64,000 nt of DNA from Rhizobium terricola. Lineage in GTDB: Bacteria > Pseudomonadota > Alphaproteobacteria > Rhizobiales > Rhizobiaceae. The first letter of the stretch is position 1; the number at the start of each line of letters is the position of its first letter. Below, piece by piece: positions 26,345 to 35,346 of this stretch. Below the pieces are notes generated by a model. It ran no database searches and was not told where the DNA came from. It was given only the letters and a program-made list of their open reading frames with translations. Position numbers and translations under genes: made by a program. The stretch covers positions 516,758-580,757 of the forward strand of contig NZ_JABBGK010000002.1 of assembly GCF_012927355.1 (NCBI RefSeq), in the 5' to 3' direction.

Positions 26345-26557
26345 TCAGTCGCGACCGTCGTCGTCGGCCCTGGATTCGTCTTCCGTCACCGGGATCGCGT
26401 AGGATCCCTTGAGCCAGCGGGAAAGATCGAGATTGCGGCAGCGATCGGAGCAAAAAGGATAATGCTCGCGCTGCGAGGGGCGCCCGCATTCCGGGCAGGG
26501 TCGCGCCTTGCGCAGGGGCTCGATCTTGGCGCTACGGCCGGGTTCGTCGGCGGCCAT
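26345..26557 (-). CDS. yacG: DNA gyrase inhibitor / zinc-binding protein YacG
   Basis: This 70-residue protein has the four-cysteine zinc site CPECGRP...CSDRC and the following RNLDLSRWLKGSYAIP typical of YacG. In E. coli, YacG binds GyrB and inhibits gyrase. The ATG at 26557 lies 2 bp after the maf stop, so it is the last gene of the infA-maf-yacG run. The tail is acidic and variable as in other members. Confidence 0.93.
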   Translation of the reverse strand: MAADEPGRSAKIEPLRKARPCPECGRPSQREHYPFCSDRCRNLDLSRWLKGSYAIPVTEDESRADDDGRD

Positions 26558-26559
26558 GC

Positions 26560-27180
26560 TCAGCCCTCCGTCCAGCCGGACTGGACGCGGAAGCCCTCGC
26601 CCTGCAGCATCTGCAAGGTCTCGAAGAGCGGCAACCCGACGACGTTGGTGTAGGAGCCGACGAGCTTCTGGACGAACGAGCCGGCAATGCCCTGGATCGC
26701 GTAGGCGCCTGCCTTGCCACGCCACTGGCCGGAGGCGAGATAGCTTTCGATGTCGAGACCGGAGAGCCGCTTGAAGCGTACCTTGGTCTCGACGACCTTC
26801 TGGCGCAGCGTGCCCTCGGGGGTGATCAGACAGACACCGGTAAAAACCCAGTGGCTGCGACCCGACAGCAGATGCAGCGCGGAGGAAGCCTCCTCCAGGT
26901 ATTCGGCCTTGGGAAGGATGCGGCGTCCGACCGCGACCACGGTGTCGGCGGCCACGATGAAGCTGTCGTTCCAGGCCGGATCACGGCGGATCTCGCCATG
27001 GGCGGCGCGCGCCTTGTCGCTCGACAGGCGGCGCGCAAGCGAACGCGGATGCTCGGATTTCTTCGGCGTCTCGTCGAGATCCATCGGCATCAGGCGCGCG
27101 GGCTCAATGCCGACCTGCTTGAACAGGTCGAGGCGGCGCGGCGACCCGGAGGCCAAAATCAGCTTCTGTCTCAGTTCCAT
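26560..27180 (-). CDS. maf: Maf-family nucleotide pyrophosphatase
   Basis: The 206-residue protein has the Maf signature [13 protein letters not shown] and the catalytic regions [12 protein letters not shown] and [10 protein letters not shown]. Maf proteins hydrolyse non-canonical or pyrimidine nucleoside triphosphates to monophosphates, limiting misincorporation. It lies 34 bp after infA and directly before yacG, a conserved rhizobial order. Confidence 0.95.
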   Translation of the reverse strand: MELRQKLILASGSPRRLDLFKQVGIEPARLMPMDLDETPKKSEHPRSLARRLSSDKARAAHGEIRRDPAWNDSFIVAADTVVAVGRRILPKAEYLEEASSALHLLSGRSHWVFTGVCLITPEGTLRQKVVETKVRFKRLSGLDIESYLASGQWRGKAGAYAIQGIAGSFVQKLVGSYTNVVGLPLFETLQMLQGEGFRVQSGWTEG

Positions 27181-27214
27181 CGGCCCTCTCGCTGCGCTCG
27201 TCGACAGCCGGCGA

Positions 27215-27433
27215 TTACTTGAAGCGATAGGTAATGCGGCCCTTGGTCAGGTCGTAAGGAGTCATTTCCACCAGGACCTTGTCGCCTGCGAGAACGCGAA
27301 TGCGGTTCTTGCGCATGCGGCCGGCCGTGTGGGCGATGATCTCGTGCTCGTTTTCCAGCTTGACCCGGAACGTCGCATTGGGAAGCAATTCCGTGACGAC
27401 GCCAGGAAATTCGAGGACTTCTTCTTTTGCCAT
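27215..27433 (-). CDS. infA: Translation initiation factor IF-1
   Basis: This 72-residue S1/OB-fold protein matches IF-1 throughout ([58 protein letters not shown]). It helps IF-2 and IF-3 place initiator tRNA on the 30S subunit. Length and sequence are full. It is likely expressed from the spacer 27434-27566 as well as from read-through of upstream genes. Confidence 0.98.
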   Translation of the reverse strand: MAKEEVLEFPGVVTELLPNATFRVKLENEHEIIAHTAGRMRKNRIRVLAGDKVLVEMTPYDLTKGRITYRFK

Positions 27434-27566
27434 TGAGCGATTGTCTTTCTCAGGAGTTGGTCGGGATGCGCATGAGCGCCCCGAAAATGTGGGCGGAAAC
27501 TACACAATCACCAAGGATTTGTGAACCTTGTAGATCGGGCTTTTCGAATTTGTTTCGATGCGCGAA

Positions 27567-28034
27567 CTATGCTCTTTCGCCGCGTTTCGCAAGTCGGTCG
27601 ACGATCAGGCGCTTCAACCGGTCACGGACTTCTCGATAGGCGCCGAGAATCTGCTCGCGCGTGCCGGTTGCGACCGTCGGATCGGGCATCGGCCAATAGA
27701 CCACCTCGACCGCGGAGGAGCGCGTGAGTTCCAAAGCCGCGTGATGTGCCTCGGGTGCGAGCGTAACGACCATGTCGAAGTAGTCGTCCTCCAGATCGTC
27801 CAGGGTCTGCGGCTGGCGCCTGCCGAGGGTAAGACCGATCTCGTCGAGCACGGCATCGACGAAGGGATCGCGCTCCCCTGCCCTCACCCCGGCCGAGGCC
27901 ACATAGGTGCCTGGCGGCAGGCAATCGCGGGCGATCACTTCCGCCATCGGCGAACGGATCGCATTCATGCCGCAGACGAACAGGATCGACCCCGGCAAAC
28001 GCCCCTGGGTGCCGAACTCCTCCTCCGCGTTCAT
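27567..28034 (-). CDS. Low-molecular-weight phosphatase family protein
   Basis: The ATG at 28034 overlaps the end of the UPF0262 gene and gives 155 residues. The P-loop FVCGMNAIRSPMAE (C-x5-R-S) and the later YWPMPDPTV (general acid Asp) fit the LMW protein tyrosine phosphatase/ArsC fold. The standard loop usually has a second Cys before Arg; here it is Ile, which is normal for this rhizobial branch. Substrate unknown. It sits in the hisD-UPF0262-phosphatase-infA order seen across Rhizobiales. Confidence 0.85.
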   Translation of the reverse strand: MNAEEEFGTQGRLPGSILFVCGMNAIRSPMAEVIARDCLPPGTYVASAGVRAGERDPFVDAVLDEIGLTLGRRQPQTLDDLEDDYFDMVVTLAPEAHHAALELTRSSAVEVVYWPMPDPTVATGTREQILGAYREVRDRLKRLIVDRLAKRGERA

Positions 28035-28038
28035 CGGG

Positions 28039-28512
28039 TCAGCCGCGCCAATAGAGGACGCAGACCAGGGTGAAGAGCCGGCGCGCGGTGTCAAAGTCGA
28101 GCTTGATCTTGCCCGACAGGCGGTCCATCAGCGTCTGCGAGCCCTCGTTGTGAATGCCGCGGCGCCCCATGTCGATCGCCTCGATCTGCGACGGCGTCGA
28201 GGAACGGATCGCCTCGTAATAGCTCTCGCAGATCATGAAGTAGTCCTTGATGATCCGGCGGAAGGGCGTCAGCGACAGGATGTGGGTTGCAACCGCCTCG
28301 TCGCTCTCGGTCTTAATCGAAAAGACCAGCTTGCTGTCGACCAGCGACAGGAGCAGCTTGTAAGGACCGCCGGAATGGCCGACCGGCTCGAAGATGTTTT
28401 CCTCGATCAGGTCGAAAATGGCGACGGCGCGCTCATGCTCGACATCGGGCGTCGAGCGACCGATCGTCTCGTCGAGCACAACATCGCAGAGCCGGAAATC
28501 GCCCTTGGCCAT
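28039..28512 (-). CDS. UPF0262 family protein
   Basis: This 157-residue alphaproteobacterial protein of unknown function is recognised by its place after hisD and by sequence ([56 protein letters not shown]). It starts 3 bp after the hisD stop, indicating co-translation, and its end overlaps the phosphatase start. No signal peptide or membrane segment is seen. Confidence 0.9.
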   Translation of the reverse strand: MAKGDFRLCDVVLDETIGRSTPDVEHERAVAIFDLIEENIFEPVGHSGGPYKLLLSLVDSKLVFSIKTESDEAVATHILSLTPFRRIIKDYFMICESYYEAIRSSTPSQIEAIDMGRRGIHNEGSQTLMDRLSGKIKLDFDTARRLFTLVCVLYWRG

Positions 28513-28515
28513 GGC

Positions 28516-29814
28516 TCAACCTTCGAGATTGAGCCGGATCGCGACCGAGCGCGCATGGGCGTCGAGCCCCTCGCTCTTCGCCAGCGCGATCGCCGCCGGA
28601 GCAAGCTTGCGCAGCTGCTCCGGTCCGAGCCTCAGGATCGAGGTGCGCTTGACGAAATCGAGCACCGAAAGACCGGACGAGAAGCGCGCCGAGCGGGCGG
28701 TGGGCAGCACGTGGTTCGAGCCGCCGACATAGTCGCCGATCACCTCCGGGGTGTGCCGGCCGACGAAGATCGCGCCGGCATTGCGGACGCCGGCCATCAG
28801 GGCGTCCGGGTCATCGACCGCCAATTCGAGATGTTCGGCGGCGATGCGGTTGGCAAGCGGGATGGCGTCGGCGAGCGACTTGACGAGGATGACCGCGCCG
28901 AAATCGCGCCAGCTGGCGGTCGCCGTCTCCGAGCGGCCGAGCGACTTGAGCTGCCGTTCGACGGCCGCCTCGACGGCCTTGCCGAGTTCGGCGTCGTCGG
29001 TGATCAGGATCGACTGGGCGCCCGGATCATGCTCGGCCTGGGCCAGCAGATCGGCGGCCAGCCAATCCGGATTGTTGTTGCGGTCGGCGATCACCAGCAC
29101 CTCGGAGGGGCCGGCGATCATGTCGATGCCGACGGTTCCGAAGACCTGACGCTTGGCCGCGGCGACATAGGCATTGCCCGGTCCGACGATCTTGGCGACC
29201 GGGGCAATCGTCTCGGTCCCATAGGCAAGAGCTGCCACCGCCTGGGCGCCGCCGATCCGGTAGATCTCCTCGACGCCGGCGATCCGCGCGGCCGCGAGAA
29301 CCGTCGGATTGATCTCGCCGCCCGACGCCGGCACCACCATGACGATACGCTCGACGCCGGCGACCTTCGCCGGCACGGCATTCATCAGCACCGAACTCGG
29401 ATAGCTCGCGGTGCCGCCGGGAACGTAAAGGCCGACCGCTTCCACCGCCGTCCAGCGGGAGCCGAGGCCGACGCCGATCGCATCCTCGTAGATGTCGTCC
29501 TTCGGCATCTGGCGGGCATGGTGTTTCTCGATCCGTTCGGCGGCGAGGCGCAGCGCGTCCATAACCTCCGGCGAGACGAGGGATGCGGCTGCGTCGATTT
29601 CGGCTGCCGTCACACGCATCGGTACTTGCGAAAAATCGATGCCGTCGAAACGGCGGGAATAATCGGCGAGCGCCGCATCGCCCCGTTCGCGGACATCTGC
29701 GATGATCTTGCGCACAACGTCGTTCACGTCGTCCGACACTTCGCGTTTCGTCGTCAGGAAGGCTGCAAACTTTTCGCCGAAACCTTCAGATGCCTGATCC
29801 AACCAGATCGCCAC
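28516..29814 (-). CDS. hisD: Histidinol dehydrogenase
   Basis: HisD carries out the last two oxidations of histidine synthesis, histidinol to histidine. The 432-residue protein contains the expected segments (VGLYVPGGTASYPSSVLMN; IVGPGNAYVAAAKRQVFG; IDMIAGPSEVLVIAD; ILLTDDAELG-like ILITDDAELG; GGSNHVLPT). Zinc-binding His and Glu residues appear intact. Other his genes are not in the window, as usual in rhizobia where hisD sits with UPF0262. Confidence 0.97.
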   Translation of the reverse strand: MAIWLDQASEGFGEKFAAFLTTKREVSDDVNDVVRKIIADVRERGDAALADYSRRFDGIDFSQVPMRVTAAEIDAAASLVSPEVMDALRLAAERIEKHHARQMPKDDIYEDAIGVGLGSRWTAVEAVGLYVPGGTASYPSSVLMNAVPAKVAGVERIVMVVPASGGEINPTVLAAARIAGVEEIYRIGGAQAVAALAYGTETIAPVAKIVGPGNAYVAAAKRQVFGTVGIDMIAGPSEVLVIADRNNNPDWLAADLLAQAEHDPGAQSILITDDAELGKAVEAAVERQLKSLGRSETATASWRDFGAVILVKSLADAIPLANRIAAEHLELAVDDPDALMAGVRNAGAIFVGRHTPEVIGDYVGGSNHVLPTARSARFSSGLSVLDFVKRTSILRLGPEQLRKLAPAAIALAKSEGLDAHARSVAIRLNLEG

Positions 29815-29865
29815 GTCCCCTACTTCCCTCTTCCCCGGTCCAGAGCATCTATGCTCCGGCGCCGG

Positions 29866-30303
29866 TCAATCGCCCGGATGACCGGGCTTCAGGCTGGTTT
29901 CCCACGCCCCGCCGGTATCTGCAAGCTGTGCTTCAATACATTCAACGTCGAGGGCGATCATGCCGCCACCCGACAGGACAAGTTCCACGACCCCCTCGGG
30001 GCCTTCGCCCTCGACACGGTAGCGGATGGTCAGCAGCGAGAGCACCTCGTCGCCGCGCCGGCGATCGAAACCGATCGAGCGGACCGCCTCGACGCGCTTG
30101 AAGGAGAGAGCCGAGCGGCGGCGCTCGAAGCTCTTGCGTTTTTCGGCGCTTGTCTCCCAGACGAAACGATTGACCGCGAGGGTAAAGAGGCCCGACCGAG
30201 GCACGAAGGCCATGTCGGCAACCTTGAAGACCGCATCCTGCATGTGCGCGGAAATGACCGAAAGATCGTCGGGATCAAGGGCAAGAAGCTTCAGGCTCGT
30301 CAT
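29866..30303 (-). CDS. DUF2948 family protein
   Basis: This 145-residue protein matches the alphaproteobacterial DUF2948 family (LKLLALDPDDLSVISAHMQD; VKVADMAFVP-like FKVADMAFVP; LFTLAVNRFVWE; LELSGGG-like LVLSGGGMIALDVECIEAQL). Function unknown. It lies between murA and hisD, a conserved position. It is 51 bp upstream of hisD and probably in the same transcript. Confidence 0.88.
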   Translation of the reverse strand: MTSLKLLALDPDDLSVISAHMQDAVFKVADMAFVPRSGLFTLAVNRFVWETSAEKRKSFERRRSALSFKRVEAVRSIGFDRRRGDEVLSLLTIRYRVEGEGPEGVVELVLSGGGMIALDVECIEAQLADTGGAWETSLKPGHPGD

Positions 30304-30459
30304 GTCACCGCAGTCCGGTTGGCAGGTGGATCATCCGTGCCGCCAGGAAGATTGCCGTTTGCCCGCCAATCTCCGCCGTCGCCACATTTCATCCATTCGA
30401 CATAGGTCGCCGCATTGCAATAGGCAACAGGTCGCAGCCCGCAGTCATCGACAGGACAC

Positions 30460-31752
30460 TCAGTCGCTGATGCGTTCGACCACAGCGCCGCAGCGCGTCA
30501 GCTTCTCTTCCAGCCGCTCGAAGCCGCGATCGAGATGATAGACGCGAGAGACCATGGTCTCACCCTCGGCGGCAAGCCCGGCGATGACCAGCGACACCGA
30601 GGCGCGCAGGTCGGTCGCCATCACCGGCGCACCACGCAGGCGGCTCACCCCTTCGATCCGCGCCGTCTGGCCGGACAGCGTGATGCGGGCGCCGAGGCGG
30701 GCGAGTTCCTGCACGTGCATGAAACGGTTCTCGAAGATCGTTTCGGTCACATGCGACACGCCGTTGGCGCGCGTCATCAGGCCCATGAACTGGGCCTGCA
30801 GGTCGGTCGGGAAGCCCGGATAAGGTTCAGTCACCACGTCGACCGGACGGATCGCGTCGCCATGGCCGACGATGCGGATGCCCGACGGCGTGTTCGTCAC
30901 TTCGGCGCCGGCGCGGCGGATCGCCTCGAGCGCCGTTTCAAGCAGGGCAGCGTCGGTCCCCTCGAGCGTCACGTCGCCGCCGGTCATCGCGACCGCCATG
31001 GCATAGGTGCCGGTCTCGATGCGGTCGGGAAGGACCCGGTGGCGCGCACCCGACAGGCTGTGCACGCCCTCGATGGTGATCGTCGCGGTGCCGGCACCGG
31101 AAATCTTCGCGCCCATAGCATTGAGGCAGTTGGCGAGATCCACCACTTCCGGCTCGCGCGCCGCATTGTTGATGACCGTCGTGCCACGGGCGAGCGACGC
31201 TGCCATCAGCATCACGTGGGTCGCGCCGACGGAGACCTTCGGGAAGGTATAGGTGCCACCGATCAGGCCACCCTTAGGCGCCGTCGCATTGATGTAGCCG
31301 CCGTCGATTTCCATGGTCGCACCGAGCGCGGTAAGCCCCTCGATGAAGAGGTCGACCGGACGCGTGCCGATCGCACAGCCGCCCGGCAGCGAGACGCGCG
31401 CCTTGCCCTCGCGGGCGAGTAGCGGGCCGATGACCCAGAAGCTGGCGCGCATCTTCGAGACGAGCTCGTAGGGTGCGGTGGTGTCGACGATGGTGCGGCA
31501 GGTGAAATGAATGGTGCGGGAATAGCCCTCGCCCTGGCGCTCGCGCCGGCCGTTGACGGAAACGTCGACGCCATGGTTGCCGAGGATGCGCAGCAGAAGC
31601 TCGACGTCGGCGAGATGAGGCACGTTTTCGAGGGTCAGCGTGTCGCTGGTCAGCAGCGATGCGATCATCAGGGGAAGCGCGGCATTCTTGGCGCCGGAGA
31701 TCGGGATCACCCCGTTGAGCTGGTTGCCGCCGACAATCCTGATACGATCCAT
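30460..31752 (-). CDS. murA: UDP-N-acetylglucosamine 1-carboxyvinyltransferase
   Basis: MurA performs the first committed step of peptidoglycan synthesis, adding enolpyruvate to UDP-GlcNAc. The 430 residues include [20 protein letters not shown] at the start, the catalytic Cys in [16 protein letters not shown]-like sequence ([13 protein letters not shown]), and [13 protein letters not shown]. The fosfomycin-target Cys is kept. It heads the minus-strand housekeeping run. Confidence 0.97.
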   Translation of the reverse strand: MDRIRIVGGNQLNGVIPISGAKNAALPLMIASLLTSDTLTLENVPHLADVELLLRILGNHGVDVSVNGRRERQGEGYSRTIHFTCRTIVDTTAPYELVSKMRASFWVIGPLLAREGKARVSLPGGCAIGTRPVDLFIEGLTALGATMEIDGGYINATAPKGGLIGGTYTFPKVSVGATHVMLMAASLARGTTVINNAAREPEVVDLANCLNAMGAKISGAGTATITIEGVHSLSGARHRVLPDRIETGTYAMAVAMTGGDVTLEGTDAALLETALEAIRRAGAEVTNTPSGIRIVGHGDAIRPVDVVTEPYPGFPTDLQAQFMGLMTRANGVSHVTETIFENRFMHVQELARLGARITLSGQTARIEGVSRLRGAPVMATDLRASVSLVIAGLAAEGETMVSRVYHLDRGFERLEEKLTRCGAVVERISD

Positions 31753-31801
31753 GTGTGCCTACGATACGGGCCTCGCGCCCGCCTTTCCTGATCAAGGGTG
31801 G

Positions 31802-31825
31802 AAAAACCGCCACCCGGCCGGGTGG
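31802..31825 (-). terminator. Terminator candidate between the 31877 gene and murA
   Basis: The self-complementary ccacccggccgggtgg (31810-31825) is followed on the minus strand by CGGTTTTTCC (T-run at 31802-31806). It would end the 31877-32149 transcript before the murA promoter. Confidence 0.6.
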
Positions 31826-31876
31826 GCTCTTTAGACGAAAAGCCGGGCGGGTTCAATTCGCCCCGTTCAGCAACGG

Positions 31877-32149
31877 TTAATCATCGCGATTCGGCGAATT
31901 TGCGGCAGGCAGCCCCTCGGCCTCGTCAGCCTGCCCTTGCCGGCGGGCGCGCTGCTGCTGCTTGCGCCGCATGAGGTTCTCACGCAGCTTGTCGGCCGCA
32001 CGCGCCTTGCGCCGGGCGGCCGCGACATCGGCATGTCGCAGGCGATCGGCAGCGGCGTCGCGGTCACTCTCCGGACCCGCCGCCCTGGGCCGTTCCTCCG
32101 CATCGTGGACACCTGCTGCGGGCCGCTCTTCATTCCGTTCTTCACTCAT
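31877..32149 (-). CDS. Short charged hypothetical protein
   Basis: The ATG at 32149 gives 90 residues, rich in Arg, Ala, Glu and Asp, predicted as one long helix (AADRLRHADVAAARRKARAA; KLRENLMRRKQQQRARRQ). I do not recognise a named family. A similar short protein often sits near murA in rhizobia. The composition suggests a nucleic-acid- or ribosome-associated role, but this is speculation. Confidence 0.6.
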   Translation of the reverse strand: MSEERNEERPAAGVHDAEERPRAAGPESDRDAAADRLRHADVAAARRKARAADKLRENLMRRKQQQRARRQGQADEAEGLPAANSPNRDD

Positions 32150-32301
32150 GCCCGCGTGATAGCGGAAAAGCCGGATTTGCGGAAGAGTTCGCGTGCCGAG
32201 ACGGATTTCTTCGGAGGAAGTTCGTTTTGCGGCTTGCATCCCCCCCGAAGCTGTGGCAATAGGCGCCTCGTTCCGGGCGACACACGCTTCGCCCGCCGGA
32301 T

Positions 32302-32376
32302 GCTGCTATAGCTCAGGGGTAGAGCACTCCCTTGGTAAGGGAGAGGCCGAGAGTTCAAATCTCTCTAGCAGCACCA
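32302..32376 (+). tRNA. tRNA-Thr (GGT), integration site
   Basis: The sequence GCTGCTATAGCTCAGGGGTA starts the gene, the anticodon arm CTCCCTTGGTAAGGGAG carries GGT, and the acceptor TAGCAGC-A-CCA closes it. The gene is intact with encoded CCA. Its last 20 bases are repeated at 34597-34616, marking it as the insertion target of the adjacent element. Confidence 0.97.
32357..32376 (+). repeat. attL: 3' end of tRNA-Thr
   Basis: These 20 bases (aaatctctctagcagcacca) are identical to 34597-34616. Extending six bases left adds four more matches with two differences (gagttc versus gacttt). This is the standard form of a tRNA-embedded attachment site. Confidence 0.9.
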
Positions 32377-32385
32377 TCATTCCTC

Positions 32386-32789
32386 TTTGATTTTGCAGAA
32401 CATATTGGATTTGTCGTGATTGTCACTCGGCTTGACCGCTTGGCCAGATCGGTGACCGACCTCCGTGCCACCACGAAGGAGCTGCAGGCGAAGGGCGTCG
32501 ATCTCATCGTGACGGAACAACACATCGACACCAGCACTACCACAGGAAGGCTAATGCTCGCGTATGCTGGGCACGATTGCTGAGTTTGAAACCGACCTGA
32601 GGATGGAGCGCCAGCTTGAGGGAATTGCAAAGGCCAAGAAAGAGGCCGTTGCAAGGGACGTCATGTGACCGTCGATGCAGATGCGATAGGAATGCGCTTG
32701 CTGCAGGCAACAAGCCCGCCACGGTTGCTAAGCAGTTGAACGTTGCGCGCTCAACCGCCTACCGCTTGGCAAACAAGCACCCCGCTTGA
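32386..32789 (+). pseudogene. Serine recombinase (resolvase/invertase) remnant
   Basis: Successive frames give IVTRLDRLARSVTDL and IDTSTTTGRLMLA, then after a shift near 32561 MLGTIAEFETDLRMERQLEG, then in another frame HVTVDADAIG, and finally AGNKPATVAKQLNVARSTAY with a stop at 32789. These are consecutive pieces of a Hin/Tn3-type resolvase including the C-terminal helix-turn-helix. At least three frameshifts are present, and the first 60 or so residues with the catalytic serine are missing. The gene cannot be active. Confidence 0.88.
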
Positions 32790-32818
32790 CGGAAGCGAGC
32801 CAATTAGAGTTGGGGCGT

Positions 32819-34393
32819 CTATACATTTCCGAGGCGCCCTAATTCATTTGCTTCGTCATCAACGAGGTCTTGAATGAGTACGTTGCAGACACCTGTAATC
32901 CGCTTCATCCGCTCATGGAAAGCATGGTAGCCCTCGATGATCGGCGACTTAAGCTTCTCGGACAGTATGGGGGTCAAGAGGCCACTCACCCATTCTGTGG
33001 ACGACCCTTGCCGATGCATTACAGTTCGTGCGCAGTAAGCGAACCAGTCGTCATCGACTACGTAAGCGCCGATGAAAAGGAAGTCGCAGGTGCCCACCTC
33101 GTCAGTCGCAGTCTCTGATGTGAAACGTATGCGCGTTAAGCCAGGGGCCTGGGACATGACCGCATGCGCGCGTTTCAATTCGGATGGGTTTGCCAGCAGC
33201 GCGTCAAGCCGCATCGGTCGCTCGGGCACATTTGCCTCCTCCAACAACCAGATCGCGGCGTCCACCAAACTCAAAAGATATCTGAATTCACCGATATCTG
33301 TGTCACTCGGGGGCTCTGTCGTCCCAAGGTGCGCCTCTTTTCCATCTTCAACTCTGGTCAGCGACAGCGAGCATTCGTCTGTGAGCAACAGAAGGGCTGC
33401 GGATAGTTCGTGACGCCAAGAGGCAAGAGGCCGCTCAACATCGTCGTTCAGTCTAGCCGTATACGTTAAGCGGGAGCCGCCGAAATTGAATGTCACTAAC
33501 GAAGCGATAAGCCTGAATTTGAGCTTGTCACGGGGCAGCCCTGGAACCTGCGGGTAGAGCGCAGAACACGAGAGACGCAATTCCTTACTCGAACCTTCAC
33601 CAGTAATCGTCAGCTCATAACCGTCAATCGGGATAGCCTCAATCCTCAACTCCCCTCCCATCAAGCTCCCAGGTGCGGACGGTCGGGAAATGTTGAAGCG
33701 CCGCTCACTGAACTCCATACCTTCGATCGGAATGGACCGCTCGCCCATGTGGGCATCAACAAGCGCGTCAAAATCGATGCTGCCGAAGTTGATTACCGCA
33801 GTGAACCGGTCGCTGTCGAAGCCTAACGTCAACAATTCGTGGTTCTTGGCCTCAGCGTAGGCCGACATGCTTTCGCCAATGGCCAGCCTTATGGCCTGCG
33901 CGAAGGCGTCACCGTCAAGCTGGAACTCGACCGCATCGTCTGGCGTCAACGATATTGTTCGTCGGTTGAGGTCGTCGTGGCCTTTAGAGTCCGCATCGCG
34001 CAGACGTTCCAGAATGCGAGCTAGAAGGGCTCCGCGAAGATGCGCTAAGTACCCGCGCCGCACCTTGGCTTTTTCCCCAACTTCGAACAGCGCGATGAAC
34101 GTGGGCTTGCCCGACTTTGCAAGACGTTCGGCGACGGATAGTGACATGTTCCACGAGCGCTGCTTAAGGCTTTTCGATTTCACTTGAATGTAGCAGCTAA
34201 GGGGTGGAGGCCGAGTGTCGAGCGATGCGAATTCGGAACAGGAAGTCGAAGGGAATTCCAGGTGGCGATCCACGCCTAGCAGATCGGGAACGAGAGCGAC
34301 ACATTTGAGAGAAGTCTCGTTGCAAAGTTCATCCAGCTTCAGCTCACCGGCTTTGCCGATTTGCTCGGGAGTGAGCGTGTCACGCGTTTTCAT
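32819..34393 (-). CDS. Island cargo protein with nuclease-like (DUF4365-type) N-terminus
   Basis: The ATG at 34393 follows GGGAAG and gives 524 residues. The N-terminal region resembles DUF4365/PD-(D/E)xK nuclease-like domains: E17 in GKAGELKLDEL, D42 in DLLGVDRHLEF and Q70-V-K72 in CYIQVKSKS form an E...D...QxK arrangement, followed by a helix and a strand (GKPTFIALFEV). The remaining 400 residues are not recognised; they read as mixed beta and alpha without membrane segments. Such two-part proteins occur in defence islands. It is the only intact gene of the tRNA-Thr element and has no upstream or downstream partner. A start at 34441 is possible but less likely. Confidence 0.75.
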   Translation of the reverse strand: MKTRDTLTPEQIGKAGELKLDELCNETSLKCVALVPDLLGVDRHLEFPSTSCSEFASLDTRPPPLSCYIQVKSKSLKQRSWNMSLSVAERLAKSGKPTFIALFEVGEKAKVRRGYLAHLRGALLARILERLRDADSKGHDDLNRRTISLTPDDAVEFQLDGDAFAQAIRLAIGESMSAYAEAKNHELLTLGFDSDRFTAVINFGSIDFDALVDAHMGERSIPIEGMEFSERRFNISRPSAPGSLMGGELRIEAIPIDGYELTITGEGSSKELRLSCSALYPQVPGLPRDKLKFRLIASLVTFNFGGSRLTYTARLNDDVERPLASWRHELSAALLLLTDECSLSLTRVEDGKEAHLGTTEPPSDTDIGEFRYLLSLVDAAIWLLEEANVPERPMRLDALLANPSELKRAHAVMSQAPGLTRIRFTSETATDEVGTCDFLFIGAYVVDDDWFAYCARTVMHRQGSSTEWVSGLLTPILSEKLKSPIIEGYHAFHERMKRITGVCNVLIQDLVDDEANELGRLGNV

Positions 34394-34596
34394 GGCTTCC
34401 CGGTTATCGATTGACCTAGCACCTACTGTAATGCATCTCACGGCGGTGTCACCACGTCAGGTGCGCGCTACGGCTGCCCCCACCAAAGGGCTCCTGATCA
34501 GAGATGCATCCGCCTTGACCCTGATGCACACCGCATCCGAACCCGCCAGCGCTTCACCAGCGTTTCCAGCATGTTTCACGCTAGATGCTTGACTTT

Positions 34597-34616
34597 AAAT
34601 CTCTCTAGCAGCACCA
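34597..34616 (+). repeat. attR: duplicated tRNA-Thr 3' end
   Basis: This is a second, gene-less copy of the last 20 bases of tRNA-Thr including CCA, 2240 bp downstream of the first in the same orientation. No other tRNA sequence is attached to it. Confidence 0.9.
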
Positions 34617-34938
34617 GTTTTCTTCTCATTAAACCAAAAAATTGCGGCCACGAGCGCACTGCTCGTTTGTTGCTTGCGCTCTCGCGCATACGGCGATTGG
34701 GGCACAGTCCTTTTGTACTTGTCTTCGGGCTGAACCGAACACGCACTGGGGCGCAACCTGATCCTTTGCGGCTAGGTGCCAGTCCGGTTTCGTTTCGTTT
34801 ACGGCAGATCGCCGGTGATAAGATCGATTTCGCGGAGGTTCCTGTCGCCAACGCGCGTCCGCATGGCGTCCGGCTGGAAAGGTCTCGCGCTTGGTGGCGG
34901 GTTGCGATAGGAGGCGTCAGGCGAGAGCGGGGAACGAG
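34617..34938 (+). other. Spacer after the island, no gene seen
   Basis: These 322 bases lie between the attR copy and the next gene. I see no tRNA, no coding frame of weight and no strong hairpin. The composition returns toward the chromosomal GC level near 34740. Confidence 0.5.
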
Positions 34939-35346
34939 ATGCCGAGGGACAAGAAGCGCAGCCGTCTTGAGAAGCTGCAGAACTCCTGGGCGAAGGCGAC
35001 GCCGGCGGAGCGGTATGATTTTCTGAGCTGGATTTCCGGCGCCGTCGACGACGGAGCGGAGGCTTCCGACCCGACCGCGGCGGCGGGTTCGGCCGGCGGA
35101 CCGATCGCGAGCGGTCGGTACCTTCTGCCTCCGGCCGTCCAGCGCATCCGGGCGGTCATGGCGGAACGTGGACTCACGCCATCCGATGTGATGGCGGAGA
35201 TGGGCTTCGGGCGCAGCGGCCAGCCGCTCAAACGGGCGATGGACGACGGTGCGAGCCTCAGGCTCGCCGTCGTCGCGGCGCTCGAGCGCTGGCTTCTGGC
35301 GAATTCGGCGGCCCCCTTGCCGCCGCCGATCACGGAACCGCGGTGA
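34939..35346 (+). CDS. Hypothetical protein
   Basis: This 135-residue soluble protein starts at the ATG at 34939 (MPRDKKRSRLEKLQNSWAKA). It has a helical N-terminus (TPAERYDFLSWISGAV), a low-complexity linker of Ala, Gly and Asp, and a helical C-terminal part (VQRIRAVMAERGLTPSDVMA; LKRAMDDGASLRLAVVAALE) that could be helix-turn-helix-like. I do not recognise it. Its 3' end overlaps the convergent 35330 gene by 17 bp. Confidence 0.65.
   Translation: MPRDKKRSRLEKLQNSWAKATPAERYDFLSWISGAVDDGAEASDPTAAAGSAGGPIASGRYLLPPAVQRIRAVMAERGLTPSDVMAEMGFGRSGQPLKRAMDDGASLRLAVVAALERWLLANSAAPLPPPITEPR

Larger units (their letters stand above)
32357..34616. mobile_element. 2.2 kb mini-island integrated in tRNA-Thr
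   Basis: The interval between two copies of the tRNA-Thr 3' end holds a decayed serine recombinase and one intact gene on the opposite strand. The interval is visibly less GC-rich than its flanks. No tyrosine integrase, the usual enzyme for tRNA 3' sites, is present. The element is therefore either a remnant of a larger island or one moved by an enzyme encoded elsewhere. The boundaries are set by the direct repeat and are well supported. Confidence 0.85.

Noticed and set aside
27907-30405. An 832-codon open frame on plus over hisD and its neighbours
   Set aside because: It lies antisense to well-recognised genes and comes from GC-rich codon bias; its translation has no domain.
30304-30459. 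A cysteine-bearing minus frame (CPVDDCGLRPVAYC...) ending on the DUF2948 start
   Set aside because: It looks protein-like and couples by ATGA, but it has no ATG, GTG or TTG start before the cysteines, so I cannot support a gene.
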